Source: Gillisia sp. Hel1_33_143 (lineage in GTDB: Bacteria > Bacteroidota > Bacteroidia > Flavobacteriales > Flavobacteriaceae). Taken from it: DNA of 64,000 nt. Shown here in pieces: positions 53,594-61,849 of this stretch. The notes under the pieces are model-generated. The model was given only the letters and a program-made list of their open reading frames with translations. It did not search any database and was not told the origin of the DNA. A program made the translations under genes and the position numbers. Within the stretch, counting starts at the first letter, position 1. Each line of letters begins with the position of its first letter. The stretch covers positions 2,480,001 through 2,544,000 of the forward strand of contig NZ_LT629737.1 of NCBI RefSeq assembly GCF_900104765.1. The letters are read 5' to 3'.

Positions 53594-56227
53594 ATGGATA
53601 TAGAAAATCAGGACTTATTGCCAGAAGAGCAGGATAATCAGCCAAAAGAGCAATTAATTCGAGTTACAGGAATGTACAAGGATTGGTTTCTGGATTATGC
53701 CTCTTATGTTATCTTGGAGCGAGCTGTACCTGCCGTAGAAGATGGGTTTAAACCAGTACAACGTAGAATTATGCATTCTATGAAAGATCTGGATGATGGG
53801 AGATACAATAAAGTTGCGAACATTGTAGGACATACCATGCAGTATCATCCACATGGTGATGCCAGTATTGGAGATGCCATGGTGCAAATTGGTCAAAAAG
53901 ACCTTTTGATAGACACTCAGGGAAACTGGGGAAATGTTCTTACAGGAGATAGAGCAGCGGCACCTAGATATATTGAAGCTAGACTTTCTAAATTTGCAAC
54001 AGAAGTAATTTACAATCCAAAAATTACAGAATGGCAATTATCCTATGATGGTAGAAAAAAGGAGCCGGTAAACTTACCGGTAAGATTTCCACTTTTATTA
54101 GCTCAAGGTGCAGAGGGTATTGCCGTTGGATTGAGTACAAGAATCTTACCTCATAACTTTAATGAATTAATAGATGCTTCTATAAAACATTTGAAAGGTA
54201 AAAAATTCACACTTTTCCCAGATTTTCCTACAGCAGGAGAAGCAGATGTTTCTAATTATAATGATGGAGAACGTGGAGGTAGAGTACGTATTAGAGCAAA
54301 GATTTCTCAATACGATAAAAATACGTTGGCAATTACCGAAATTCCTTTTGGTACTACCACCTCTACACTTATAGATTCTATTCTTAAAGCAAATGATAAG
54401 GGTAAGATAAAAATTAAGAGAATAGAAGATAATACTGCAGAATTTGTAGAGATCTTAATTTATTTGCCTCCAAACATATCTCCAGACAAAACTATAGATG
54501 CTCTATATGCATTTACAAATTGTGAAAATTCTGTAGCGCCATTAGGTTGTGTTATTATAGATAATAAACCAATTTTTCTTGGAGTTACTGAAATGTTAAA
54601 GCGATCTACAGATCACACTTTAAGTTTATTAAAGAGTGACCTAGAGATTAAGTTAGACGAATTGGAAGAGCAGTGGCATTTTGCTTCATTGGAAAGAATT
54701 TTTATTGAAAATAGAATTTATCGAGATATTGAAGAGGAGGAAACCTGGGAAGGTGTTATAAGTGCTATAGATAAAGGACTTAAGCCTCATGTAACTCATT
54801 TAAAAAGAGCAGTTACAGAAGAAGATATTACCAGACTAACCGAAATTCGAATTAAGAGAATTTCGAAATTTGATATAGATAAGGCTCAGCAAAAGATTGA
54901 TGCTCTGGAAGAGGATATTGCCAAGATAAAACATCATTTAGATCACTTAGTAGAGTATGCAATCGCATATTTTACTAGACTCAAGAAAGAATATGGTGAG
55001 GGAAAAGAGCGATTAACTGCTTTAAGACTTTTTGATGATATCGAGGCTTCTAAAGTTGCAATGCGCAATACCAAGTTATACGTAAATAGGAAGGAAGGAT
55101 TTATTGGAACCTCGCTCAAAAAAGATGAGTTCGTTACAGATTGTTCTGATATAGATGATATAATTTGTTTTACCGGAGATGGAAAAATGATGGTGAGCAA
55201 GATAGATGCAAAAACTTTTGTGGGTAAAGACATAATTCATGTAGCTGTATTTAAGAAGAAAGATAAAAGAACTATTTATAACTTAATATATAGAGATGGT
55301 AAAAATGGTGCCTCTTATATAAAAAGGTTTGCCGTTACTTCCATTACCAGAGACAAAGAATATGATCTTACTCAAGGTAAAAAAGATTCTAAGTTATCAT
55401 ATTTTTCTGCTAATTATAATGGAGAAGCAGAAGTAGTGACCGTTTATTTGAGACAAGTTGGAAGTATAAAGAAATTAAAATTTGAAATTGACTTTGCAGA
55501 CATGCTTATTAAGGGTAGAAATGTAAAGGGAAATATAGTAACCAAATACGCTATTAAACGTGTAGAGCTTAAAGAAGAGGGTGTCTCTACTTTGAAGCCA
55601 AGAAGAATTTGGTTTGATGATAGTGTTAAACGTTTAAATGTTGATGAACGTGGAGAATTGCTTGGAGAGTTTAAAGGAGAAGATAGACTATTAATCATTA
55701 CTCAAGATGGAATAGCTAAAACCATTAAACCTGAGCTAACTACGAGATTTGATGAAGAGATTATAATCCTTGAGAAATGGGCTCCGAAAAAAGCAATTTC
55801 TGCTATTTATTGGGAAGCAGATAAAGAGCGATACTACGTTAAGAGGTTTCAAATTGAACATCCAGACAAAGAGGATTATTTTATTGGAGGAGATAATGAA
55901 AAATCTTATCTAGAGCTAGTTTCTACAGATTATATACCGCAAGTAGAATTGGTTTATGCAAAACTTAGAGGCAAAGATCAGAAAGAAAGCGACATAGTTA
56001 ATCTTGAAGAATTTATTTCGGTAAAAGGTATTAAAGCTCTTGGAAATCAATTAACTGCAGAAAAAATAAAACAAATAAATCTTTTAGATCCTGTGCCTTA
56101 CGAGGTGGAAGAGGAAATAGAGGAGGAAAAAGAAGAGAGTGAAGAAGAAACTCAGTCTGATACTTTAGAAATAGGTGAGCTTAAGAAAGGTTCATCAGAA
56201 AGTCAGATAACATTATTCGACGAATAG
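53594..56227 (+). CDS. parC: DNA topoisomerase IV subunit A (type IIA)
   Basis: 877 aa. Breakage-reunion domain: GFKPVQRRIMHSM, YHPHGDASIGDAM (84-96) and the catalytic Tyr126 in AAAPRYIEARL. The quinolone-resistance position equal to GyrA Ser83 is Ala90 here. A coiled coil spans about 420-460 and a long C-terminal beta-propeller-type region follows, ending in a strongly acidic stretch (about 840-860, EVEEEIEEEKEESEEET). No GyrA box (QRRGGKG) is seen, which supports ParC rather than GyrA. Confidence 0.93.
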   Translation: MDIENQDLLPEEQDNQPKEQLIRVTGMYKDWFLDYASYVILERAVPAVEDGFKPVQRRIMHSMKDLDDGRYNKVANIVGHTMQYHPHGDASIGDAMVQIGQKDLLIDTQGNWGNVLTGDRAAAPRYIEARLSKFATEVIYNPKITEWQLSYDGRKKEPVNLPVRFPLLLAQGAEGIAVGLSTRILPHNFNELIDASIKHLKGKKFTLFPDFPTAGEADVSNYNDGERGGRVRIRAKISQYDKNTLAITEIPFGTTTSTLIDSILKANDKGKIKIKRIEDNTAEFVEILIYLPPNISPDKTIDALYAFTNCENSVAPLGCVIIDNKPIFLGVTEMLKRSTDHTLSLLKSDLEIKLDELEEQWHFASLERIFIENRIYRDIEEEETWEGVISAIDKGLKPHVTHLKRAVTEEDITRLTEIRIKRISKFDIDKAQQKIDALEEDIAKIKHHLDHLVEYAIAYFTRLKKEYGEGKERLTALRLFDDIEASKVAMRNTKLYVNRKEGFIGTSLKKDEFVTDCSDIDDIICFTGDGKMMVSKIDAKTFVGKDIIHVAVFKKKDKRTIYNLIYRDGKNGASYIKRFAVTSITRDKEYDLTQGKKDSKLSYFSANYNGEAEVVTVYLRQVGSIKKLKFEIDFADMLIKGRNVKGNIVTKYAIKRVELKEEGVSTLKPRRIWFDDSVKRLNVDERGELLGEFKGEDRLLIITQDGIAKTIKPELTTRFDEEIIILEKWAPKKAISAIYWEADKERYYVKRFQIEHPDKEDYFIGGDNEKSYLELVSTDYIPQVELVYAKLRGKDQKESDIVNLEEFISVKGIKALGNQLTAEKIKQINLLDPVPYEVEEEIEEEKEESEEETQSDTLEIGELKKGSSESQITLFDE

Positions 56228-56230
56228 ATC

Positions 56231-56680
56231 ATGGGAATGCTAAAAGAATTTAAGGAGTTTGCCATTAAAGGGAACATGATAGATATGGCTGTTGGTATCA
56301 TCATTGGAGCTTCATTTAATAAGGTTGTAGATGTATTGGTGAAACAAGTAGTAATGCCGCCATTATCAATTTTAACAGATGGTATAAATTTCTCTGAAAG
56401 AAGGATTGTATTGCGAGATGGTGTAGATTCTACGGCAGAAGGTGTAGATGGTATCAAAGAAGTTGCTATAGGATATGGAGCCTTTATAGAAGCTATGATA
56501 GACTTTGTTATAGTTGGATTTACCATTTTTATAGTGGTAAAACTTATGAATAGATTTCGAAGAAAATCTCAGGATCCTAAAGATAAGACCGTGGAAACCC
56601 CAAAAGATATTCAGTTGCTATCAGATCTTACAGAACTTATGCAGCAGCAAAATGAGCTGCTCAAGAACAAGCAAGCTTAA
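56231..56680 (+). CDS. mscL: Large-conductance mechanosensitive channel
   Basis: 149 aa, pentameric inner-membrane channel that opens under hypo-osmotic stress. N-terminal amphipathic helix (MLKEFKEFAIKGNMIDMAVGIIIGASFNKVV) leads into TM1, a loop of about 50 residues, TM2 (IDFVIVGFTIFIVVKLMNRF) and a cytosolic C-terminal helix. It starts 3 bases after parC and is the last gene of the operon, an unusual but not unheard-of partner. Confidence 0.95.
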   Translation: MGMLKEFKEFAIKGNMIDMAVGIIIGASFNKVVDVLVKQVVMPPLSILTDGINFSERRIVLRDGVDSTAEGVDGIKEVAIGYGAFIEAMIDFVIVGFTIFIVVKLMNRFRRKSQDPKDKTVETPKDIQLLSDLTELMQQQNELLKNKQA

Positions 56681-56695
56681 ACTTAATAAAAATCA

Positions 56696-57067
56696 TTAAT
56701 CGATCTTGGTAACGGTGCCTCGTTGTCTCTTAGCGTCGCCAACTTGTCCATATTCAAATGTATAGGTATTGCCTTTAGTGGTTAAGATCTTAATATTTAA
56801 GGGTTTTTTCTCCGCCATGTTCTTAGGGTGTAGATTTGTGATAATGTATTCACAATTATTTATCCAACGTATAGAAGAGGTATCTGTTTTACCTTGAAAT
56901 TGATCGATCTCTAAAGTATCATTTCTAACAAAAGTAGAAGTCACTAATTCTCCATTCAGATAAGATTGAAACTCGAATGTTCCGGTTTTAAATTTTCCGC
57001 AATCTCGTTCAGGAGAGAAACAGGAATATAGGGATGCGATAAGTAGAAGTAATAGAATTCTTTTCAT
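56696..57067 (-). CDS. Small lipoprotein of unknown function
   Basis: 123 aa with a lipoprotein signal (LLLIASLYSC, Cys16), then FSPERDCGKFKTGTFEFQSYLNGELVTSTFVRNDTLEIDQF, a short beta-rich domain with conserved-looking RWINNCEYIITNL and FEYGQVGDAKRQRGTV. Two Cys in the mature part could pair. It is convergent with mscL and 31 bases downstream of the XRE regulator gene. In related genomes such proteins are sometimes labelled 'DNA topoisomerase IV' by mistake because of this position (from memory). Confidence 0.78.
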   Translation of the reverse strand: MKRILLLLLIASLYSCFSPERDCGKFKTGTFEFQSYLNGELVTSTFVRNDTLEIDQFQGKTDTSSIRWINNCEYIITNLHPKNMAEKKPLNIKILTTKGNTYTFEYGQVGDAKRQRGTVTKID

Positions 57068-57098
57068 ATTACAAAATAACGGAATCTAGGCTTTAAAA

Positions 57099-57518
57099 TC
57101 AATTTTCAAAGGCCTCAAATGTTCCGTCTTCGTAAAATAGAACAATCCTTTTAATTTTCTTTGTAGAACCTGTAAAAGGCTTTATATCATCATTATCAAT
57201 TGGAAGTGGTCTGGTAGCTTTTATGTCCACATCTCTAGTTTCATCTTTTTCTTCTGCTTGTTTTTTAATAGAATGCACTTCTGTACTAACATATTTTGGG
57301 AAACTTCCTTTTCCATTTAAGAGCCAATACAATTCTACTTCAGGATAGATCTTAATAATCTTCAGAACAAAATCTAGACTAGGTTTATTTCTACCTGATA
57401 GGATATGGGAGATGGAGGAGCGTCCTACTTCAATAGAATCTGCAAAGGATGCTGCAGATAAATCATAATAATTTATAATGGTTTGTAGTCTTGTTGCAAA
57501 TTGATCACTGTTTACCAT
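57099..57518 (-). CDS. XRE-family helix-turn-helix transcriptional regulator
   Basis: 139 aa from the preferred ATG at 57518 (MVNSDQF). The longer frame begins at 57563, but that adds 15 residues (MNYICKHH...) not expected for this family and overlaps an operator-like site. The HTH covers about residues 5-65: RLQTIINYY, SAASFADSIEVGRSSISHILSGRNKPSLDFVLKIIKIY, then LYWLLNGKG. The C-terminal half is variable and polar. The regulator gene is divergent from the M14 peptidase gene, and the shared region contains repeated TTTACAnnTGTAAA-like palindromes, one of them over its own start codon, so autoregulation is likely. Confidence 0.88.
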   Translation of the reverse strand: MVNSDQFATRLQTIINYYDLSAASFADSIEVGRSSISHILSGRNKPSLDFVLKIIKIYPEVELYWLLNGKGSFPKYVSTEVHSIKKQAEEKDETRDVDIKATRPLPIDNDDIKPFTGSTKKIKRIVLFYEDGTFEAFEN

Positions 57519-57524
57519 TGTAAA
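57511..57524. promoter_or_regulatory. Operator-like palindrome A over the XRE start codon
   Basis: TTTACCATTGTAAA differs at one base from the perfect palindrome TTTACAATTGTAAA found at 57760. It includes the CAT complement of the XRE start codon. Confidence 0.5.
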
Positions 57525-57545
57525 TTTAATTTTGAAAATATGATG

Positions 57546-57559
57546 TTTACAAATGTAAT
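57546..57559. promoter_or_regulatory. Operator-like palindrome B
   Basis: TTTACAAATGTAAT, two mismatches to TTTACAATTGTAAA. It lies in the leader of the XRE gene. Confidence 0.45.
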
Positions 57560-57580
57560 TCAATCTATTTTCATCTGCAA

Positions 57581-57594
57581 ATTACAAATGTAAA
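57581..57594. promoter_or_regulatory. Operator-like palindrome C
   Basis: ATTACAAATGTAAA, two mismatches to TTTACAATTGTAAA and 21 bases downstream of site B on the plus strand. It lies in the XRE promoter region. Confidence 0.45.
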
Positions 57595-57759
57595 TTTATT
57601 ATTTATCACTAAATGAAAAGATTAGGTCATATAGCTTAATTATCTAAATAATAGTATTTTAAGTTCTAAATATTCCTGATTAGGAATAATTCCAGAGATC
57701 AATAAGGTCATTATCTAATTACTGTATACATGTGTAAACAATTAACAATATTTAAACTG

Positions 57760-57773
57760 TTTACAATTGTAAA
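57760..57773. promoter_or_regulatory. Operator-like palindrome D (perfect)
   Basis: TTTACAATTGTAAA, a perfect 14-base palindrome about 26 bases upstream of the M14 peptidase ATG. Confidence 0.55.
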
Positions 57774-57783
57774 TTATTGATTA

Positions 57784-57797
57784 TTTACTTTTGTAAA
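57784..57797. promoter_or_regulatory. Operator-like palindrome F over the M14 promoter -7 box
   Basis: TTTACTTTTGTAAA, two mismatches to the perfect site. It contains the TACTTTTG -7 box (57786-57793). A weaker related site, TATACATGTGTAAA, is at 57725-57738. Confidence 0.5.
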
Positions 57798-57798
57798 C

Positions 57799-58971
57799 AT
57801 GAAATCAAGTATGGAAAATCTAAAAGAAATTTTTAAGAATTATCCTTCTTTTAAAGAAGAGGAATTGTTAGGCAGATATATTACCTACGCTCATATAGAG
57901 AACTTATTGATAAGATTAGGTAGTAGTTTTGAAGTGACAACAATTGGTCATTCCAACAATGCAATTCCAATTAGGTCTATTAAAATAGGAAAGGGTGCTA
58001 CCAAGGTTTTAATGTGGTCTCAAATGCATGGCAATGAATCTACAACTACAAAAGCTATTTTTGACCTTTTAAATGTTTTTCTAGAAGCATCTAACGCTTC
58101 CTTTATTAATTCTATCTTAGAGAAAGTCACAATACTAATTATACCTATGCTTAATCCTGATGGGGCAGAAGCCTATACCAGATTAAATGCAAACGGTGTA
58201 GACCTTAATAGAGATGCAAAAGATCTAAAGGAGGTAGAAAGTGTTTTATTAAGACAGGTCTTTGATAGTTTTAAACCAGATTTTTGCTTCAATCTTCATG
58301 ATCAACGAACCATATTTGGTGCGGGTGCAAAGTCTGTGCCTGCTACAATATCTTTTTTAACACCGTCTATGGATGAACAAAGAAGTATTAAGCCTTCTAG
58401 GATCATATCTATGAAATTGATAGTAGCTATTTTTAAAGATCTTGAAGAATATTTAATAGAAGGTATAGGTAGATACGATGATGCTTACAACGAAAATTGT
58501 ACAGGAGACACTTTTCAGGGATTAAAGGTTCCTACTATTTTATTTGAAGCAGGGCATTATCCTCTTGATTACAATAGGGAAGAGACCCGCAAGTTCATTT
58601 TTTATGCAATACTATCAGGGTTAAATTCTATTGTTTCAAAATCTTATGAGGCTATAGAATTTCAAGAATATTTTAGAATTCCTCAAAATGAGAAGAATTT
58701 TTATGATGTGATCTTAAGGAACGCGGTGATTAACGACAAAGTTCAGGATGTTGCGATACAATTTAATGAAGTTGTTTTAGACGGGAAGATAAATTTTGAA
58801 CCTGTGATCGTTAAAATGAAGTTCAATATTAACGAATATGCTCACAAAGAGATAGATTGTAAAAACTATAAAGTGACTACTGTGGAAAAAGAGGAGCTCG
58901 CCGAAAACGTTATAGTTGATAAAATTGCTATAAAAAATGAGATTTTGGTTATAAATTATGAAAATAATTGA
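57799..58971 (+). CDS. M14 family zinc carboxypeptidase-like protein
   Basis: 390 aa, no signal peptide, so probably cytosolic. The zinc ligands are His77 and Glu80 in MHGNEST and a later His in FNLHDQRTIF (about 170). NPDGAEAYTRLNANGVDLNRDAK and the catalytic Glu region FEAGHYPLDYNREETRK are also present. This resembles the peptidoglycan/succinylglutamate-type branch of M14 and the substrate is unknown. The ATG at 57799 lies 5 bases after a -7 box, so the mRNA may be leaderless or begin with the second ATG at 57811. It shares operator-like sites with the divergent XRE gene. Confidence 0.88.
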   Translation: MKSSMENLKEIFKNYPSFKEEELLGRYITYAHIENLLIRLGSSFEVTTIGHSNNAIPIRSIKIGKGATKVLMWSQMHGNESTTTKAIFDLLNVFLEASNASFINSILEKVTILIIPMLNPDGAEAYTRLNANGVDLNRDAKDLKEVESVLLRQVFDSFKPDFCFNLHDQRTIFGAGAKSVPATISFLTPSMDEQRSIKPSRIISMKLIVAIFKDLEEYLIEGIGRYDDAYNENCTGDTFQGLKVPTILFEAGHYPLDYNREETRKFIFYAILSGLNSIVSKSYEAIEFQEYFRIPQNEKNFYDVILRNAVINDKVQDVAIQFNEVVLDGKINFEPVIVKMKFNINEYAHKEIDCKNYKVTTVEKEELAENVIVDKIAIKNEILVINYENN

Positions 58972-59003
58972 ATATCATTACTAATTATCTAAAGAGTTTG
59001 TAT

Positions 59004-59011
59004 TATTTTTG
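59004..59011 (+). promoter_or_regulatory. -7 promoter box for the Lrp/AsnC regulator
   Basis: TATTTTTG, 26 bases upstream of the ATG at 59038. The -33 element is not visible. Confidence 0.45.
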
Positions 59012-59037
59012 TGTTTTAATTAAAGACAAGGACTATT

Positions 59038-59517
59038 ATGGCCAAGTATAAACTAGATGAAACTGATCACCAGATTTTGGATATGTTGATCGAAAATACG
59101 AGAACACCGTTTACTGATATAGCTAAGAAATTAAATATTTCAGCTGGAACTGTTCACGTTAGAGTGAAAAAGATGGAAGAAGCACAGATCATTTTAGGAT
59201 CTACTTTAACCTTGAACTATGAGAAATTAGGATATGCTTTTATCGCCTATGTAGGTATTTTTCTTAAAAATACGTCTCAAACCAAATTTGTATTAGAACG
59301 TATAAATGATATACCATTTGTAACCGTAGCTCATGTTACTACCGGGAAATTTAATGTTTTTTGTAAGATTAGAGCACGCAATACACAACATGCTAAAGAG
59401 ATCATATTTCAATTAGATGATATTGAAGGTGTGTATAGAACAGAAACAATGATTTCTTTAGAAGAAAGTATGAATGATAAGAAAAGATTGATGCATTCTA
59501 TATTTAAAGATCTATAG
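59038..59517 (+). CDS. Lrp/AsnC family transcriptional regulator
   Basis: 159 aa with a winged HTH at residues 1-62 (DETDHQILDMLIENTRTPFTDIAKKLNISAGTVHVRVKKMEEAQII) and the RAM/AsnC ligand domain (about 70-150, GYAFIAYVGIFLKNTSQTKFVLERI, FVTVAHVTTGKFNVFCKIRARN). Effector probably an amino acid; not determined. It is monocistronic between the M14 peptidase gene and a terminator. Confidence 0.95.
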   Translation: MAKYKLDETDHQILDMLIENTRTPFTDIAKKLNISAGTVHVRVKKMEEAQIILGSTLTLNYEKLGYAFIAYVGIFLKNTSQTKFVLERINDIPFVTVAHVTTGKFNVFCKIRARNTQHAKEIIFQLDDIEGVYRTETMISLEESMNDKKRLMHSIFKDL

Positions 59518-59539
59518 ATTTAGCTAATATTTTATTAAA

Positions 59540-59574
59540 TACCCTTTAAGCTTCAAAGTTTAAAGGGTATTTTT
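59540..59574 (+). terminator. Rho-independent terminator of the Lrp/AsnC gene
   Basis: ATACCCTTTAA / TTTAAAGGGTAT stem followed by a T run, about 22 bases after the stop codon. Confidence 0.85.
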
Positions 59575-59599
59575 ATACACTATTGTCAGATATCATACT

Positions 59600-60118
59600 A
59601 TGAAATTAAGTAGCTTAAGGCCTGGAGATCATTCCCCATTTTATCAAACCTATTTAGATTATTTACCGAATGAAGATGTAATAGATCTTCTAAAACAAAC
59701 TAGAGATGAATTCCTTTATTTTTTAGATCATTTAAGTGAAAAAGATCTTAAACATTCTTATGCTGAAGGTAAGTGGACGGTAGCGCAGGTTCTTCAGCAT
59801 CTATTAGATACAGAGAGAATTTTTCAATACAGAGCATTAACTGTATCAAGAAATGATAAAACTTCTATTCCGGGTTATGATCATGATTCATATGTTCCTG
59901 CCTCCAGAGCAGATGGAAGAAGTTTAGTTAGCTTTAAAGTAGAGTTTGAGTTAATTAGAAATAGTGGAATTGCATTGTTCGAAAGTTTTGATACTGAAAT
60001 GCTCACTATTCAAGGAAATGTAAATGACTCTAATTTTATACCACTGGCAGCAGGTTTCATAATATCGGGTCATCAAAAACATCATCTTCATATATTCAAA
60101 GAACGTTACGGATTATGA
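59600..60118 (+). CDS. DinB family protein
   Basis: 172 aa with the four-helix-bundle DinB/YfiT-type pattern. Metal-ligand candidates are His in WTVAQVLQHLLDTERIFQYRAL (helix 2) and the C-terminal SGHQKHHLHIFKERYGL. Such proteins are metal-dependent enzymes or thiol-transferases, but the specific substrate is unknown. It overlaps the YihY gene by 4 bases, so the two are translationally coupled. Confidence 0.9.
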   Translation: MKLSSLRPGDHSPFYQTYLDYLPNEDVIDLLKQTRDEFLYFLDHLSEKDLKHSYAEGKWTVAQVLQHLLDTERIFQYRALTVSRNDKTSIPGYDHDSYVPASRADGRSLVSFKVEFELIRNSGIALFESFDTEMLTIQGNVNDSNFIPLAAGFIISGHQKHHLHIFKERYGL

Positions 60119-61101
60119 AAAGACTAAAAACGTTTCTAAATCTTTTAAAGAAATCTTACACAAGCTGGATGGATAATGAGCCTTTTCAAAAAAGTGCCAT
60201 TATAGCCTACTACACACTTTTCTCATTACCTTCATTATTGATCATTGTGGTGACTATTGCAGGTTATTTCTTTGGGAAAGAAGCTGTACAAGGGAGAATT
60301 ACAGGGCAGATCTCACGTTTTATTGGGGAAGGTGCTGCTGAAGCTATTGAGAATATGATCTCGAGCGCAGCATTAGATAATAATTCAACTTTGACTGTGG
60401 TTTTTGGGGTTGCAATGTTAATATTTGGTGCTACGGGAGTTTTCTTTCAGCTTAAAATAGCAATGAATAACATTTGGAATGTTGCAGAAAAGAAAGCTAC
60501 GTTTTTTAGAATGGTAATAGACAGAATGATTTCTTTTGGGATGATCCTAGTAATTGGCTTTTTATTATTAATGGCTTTAATCGTTTCTGCTAGTATTAGT
60601 TATTTAAGTGATTTTATTGGAAGTTCTGCGCAGATTGCTAGCGTTTCTGTAATACAGTTAATTAATTATGTGATCTCTTTTATGTTTATCACAACATTAT
60701 TTGCCTTCATATTTCAGTTGTTACCAGACGTTAAAATTAAATGGAGAATCACTTTAAAAGGAGCAGGACTTACTACTATTTTATTTTTAATAGGAGAATC
60801 TCTAATAGGATTCTACTTTGGTAATACAGATCCTGGTTCTGTATACGGAGGAGCATCTTCTATTGTTCTTATTTTATTATGGGTGAACTATACATGTTTA
60901 ATTATGTTCTTTGGTGCAGAATTTACAGTGCAATACGCTTTGTACAAGAACGAAAAAATTAGCCCTAACGAATTTTCTGAACCAGCCATTCATCAGGAAA
61001 TGGAAAAATTAGAAGAAAAAAAGCAAAAGCTCAAGGCAGATCATAAAACGATGGAATGTCTAGAGAATAATACAGAATCTGAAGAAGTTGTCGCGAAATA
61101 G
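60115..61101 (+). CDS. YihY/BrkB family inner membrane protein
   Basis: 328 aa with about six transmembrane helices (IIAYYTLFSLPSLLIIVVTIAGYFF, LTVVFGVAMLIFGATGVFF, MILVIGFLLLMALIVSASI, LINYVISFMFITTLFAFIFQLL, TTILFLIGESLIGFYFG, SIVLILLWVNYTCLIMFFGAEF) and the family motifs AYYTLFSLPSLL and VYGGASSIVLILLWVNY. Function is unsettled; the family was once called ribonuclease BN in error. The C-terminal tail (about 290-328) is charged and coiled. It overlaps the DinB gene by 4 bases. Confidence 0.94.
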   Translation: MKRLKTFLNLLKKSYTSWMDNEPFQKSAIIAYYTLFSLPSLLIIVVTIAGYFFGKEAVQGRITGQISRFIGEGAAEAIENMISSAALDNNSTLTVVFGVAMLIFGATGVFFQLKIAMNNIWNVAEKKATFFRMVIDRMISFGMILVIGFLLLMALIVSASISYLSDFIGSSAQIASVSVIQLINYVISFMFITTLFAFIFQLLPDVKIKWRITLKGAGLTTILFLIGESLIGFYFGNTDPGSVYGGASSIVLILLWVNYTCLIMFFGAEFTVQYALYKNEKISPNEFSEPAIHQEMEKLEEKKQKLKADHKTMECLENNTESEEVVAK

Positions 61102-61176
61102 TGGGATTAATAAAGGTTTAACGAAAAGCTGTAATATTTTATAAGGTTCTTAGTACAGTTTGCTGTATCTCTGAAG

Positions 61177-61184
61177 TAATTTTG
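61177..61184 (+). promoter_or_regulatory. -7 promoter box for the DJ-1/PfpI gene
   Basis: TAATTTTG lies 37 bases upstream of the ATG at 61221. It covers the alternative upstream ATG at 61182, which therefore cannot be the start if this promoter is used. Confidence 0.5.
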
Positions 61185-61220
61185 AAAAAGAATATTATTA
61201 CTAATTATAAAATCAATATT

Positions 61221-61769
61221 ATGAAAAAGAGAATAGCAATTTTAGCTACAGATGGATTTGAAGAAGTGGAATTAACCTCGCCAAAAGAAGCGATGGAAAA
61301 GGAAGGATTTCAAGTAGATATTGTAAGTTTAAAATCTGGATCTATTAAAGCCTGGGATGGCGATCATTGGTCTAAGGAGTATAAAGTAGATAGAACTATA
61401 GATGAAGTGTCTTCTAAAGAATATAATGCGTTAATGCTTCCTGGTGGAGTTATTAATCCAGATAAATTAAGACGTGAAGAAAAAGTTCTAAAATTTGTAC
61501 AAGATTTCTTTAAGGAGAAAAAGATTGTAGCTGCTATTTGCCACGCACCATGGACGCTTATAGATGCTGAAGTAGTAAAAGGTAGAACTATGACATCGTT
61601 TAATTCTATAAGAAAAGATGTTGAAAATGCAGGAGCGAATTGGGTAGATAAAGAAGTAGTAGTAGACGAAGGATTTGTTACAAGTAGAAATCCTGATGAT
61701 CTTCCAGCGTTTAATGCTAAATTAATAGAAGAAATTAAAGAAGGAAAGCATGAATTACAACATGTTTAA
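61221..61769 (+). CDS. DJ-1/PfpI family protein (type 1 glutamine amidotransferase-like)
   Basis: 182 aa from ATG 61221 (MKKRIAIL). An upstream in-frame ATG at 61182 lies in the probable promoter. Elbow Cys107 in AAICHAPWTLI is followed by His108, with Glu14/17 (GFEEVELTSP) nearby, as in YhbO/PfpI-type chaperone-deglycases and proteases. MLPGGVINPDKLR and the C-terminal FVTSRNPDDLPAFNAKLIEEI match the same subgroup. Substrate activity in this branch is disputed. A strong terminator follows. Confidence 0.93.
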   Translation: MKKRIAILATDGFEEVELTSPKEAMEKEGFQVDIVSLKSGSIKAWDGDHWSKEYKVDRTIDEVSSKEYNALMLPGGVINPDKLRREEKVLKFVQDFFKEKKIVAAICHAPWTLIDAEVVKGRTMTSFNSIRKDVENAGANWVDKEVVVDEGFVTSRNPDDLPAFNAKLIEEIKEGKHELQHV

Positions 61770-61790
61770 ATAAGAGTATTTTCAAGTATG

Positions 61791-61842
61791 AAATCCATCT
61801 AAATAGAATTCACATTTATAGAATTCAATTTAGATGGATTTT
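61791..61842. terminator. Long hairpin, bidirectional terminator
   Basis: A 21-base stem with one mismatch (AAATCCATCTAAAT...ATTTAGATGGATTT, with an inner GAATTC on each arm) around a nine-base loop ends in TTTTTT. It lies between the DJ-1 gene and the convergent acidic protein gene. Confidence 0.85.
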
Positions 61843-61849
61843 TTAATTA

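Noticed and set aside
56696-57067. Small gene next to parC-mscL as a topoisomerase subunit
   Set aside because: The product is a 123-aa lipoprotein with no topoisomerase motif; proximity to parC is the only reason for such a label.
57519-57563. Upstream ATG of the XRE regulator adding 15 residues
   Set aside because: The extra residues do not resemble the family N-terminus and overlap an operator-like site; ATG at 57518 begins the standard MVNSDQF.
61182-61220. Upstream ATG of the DJ-1/PfpI gene adding 13 residues
   Set aside because: It lies within a TAATTTTG -7 box, so it should not be in the mRNA; ATG 61221 starts at the conserved first strand.
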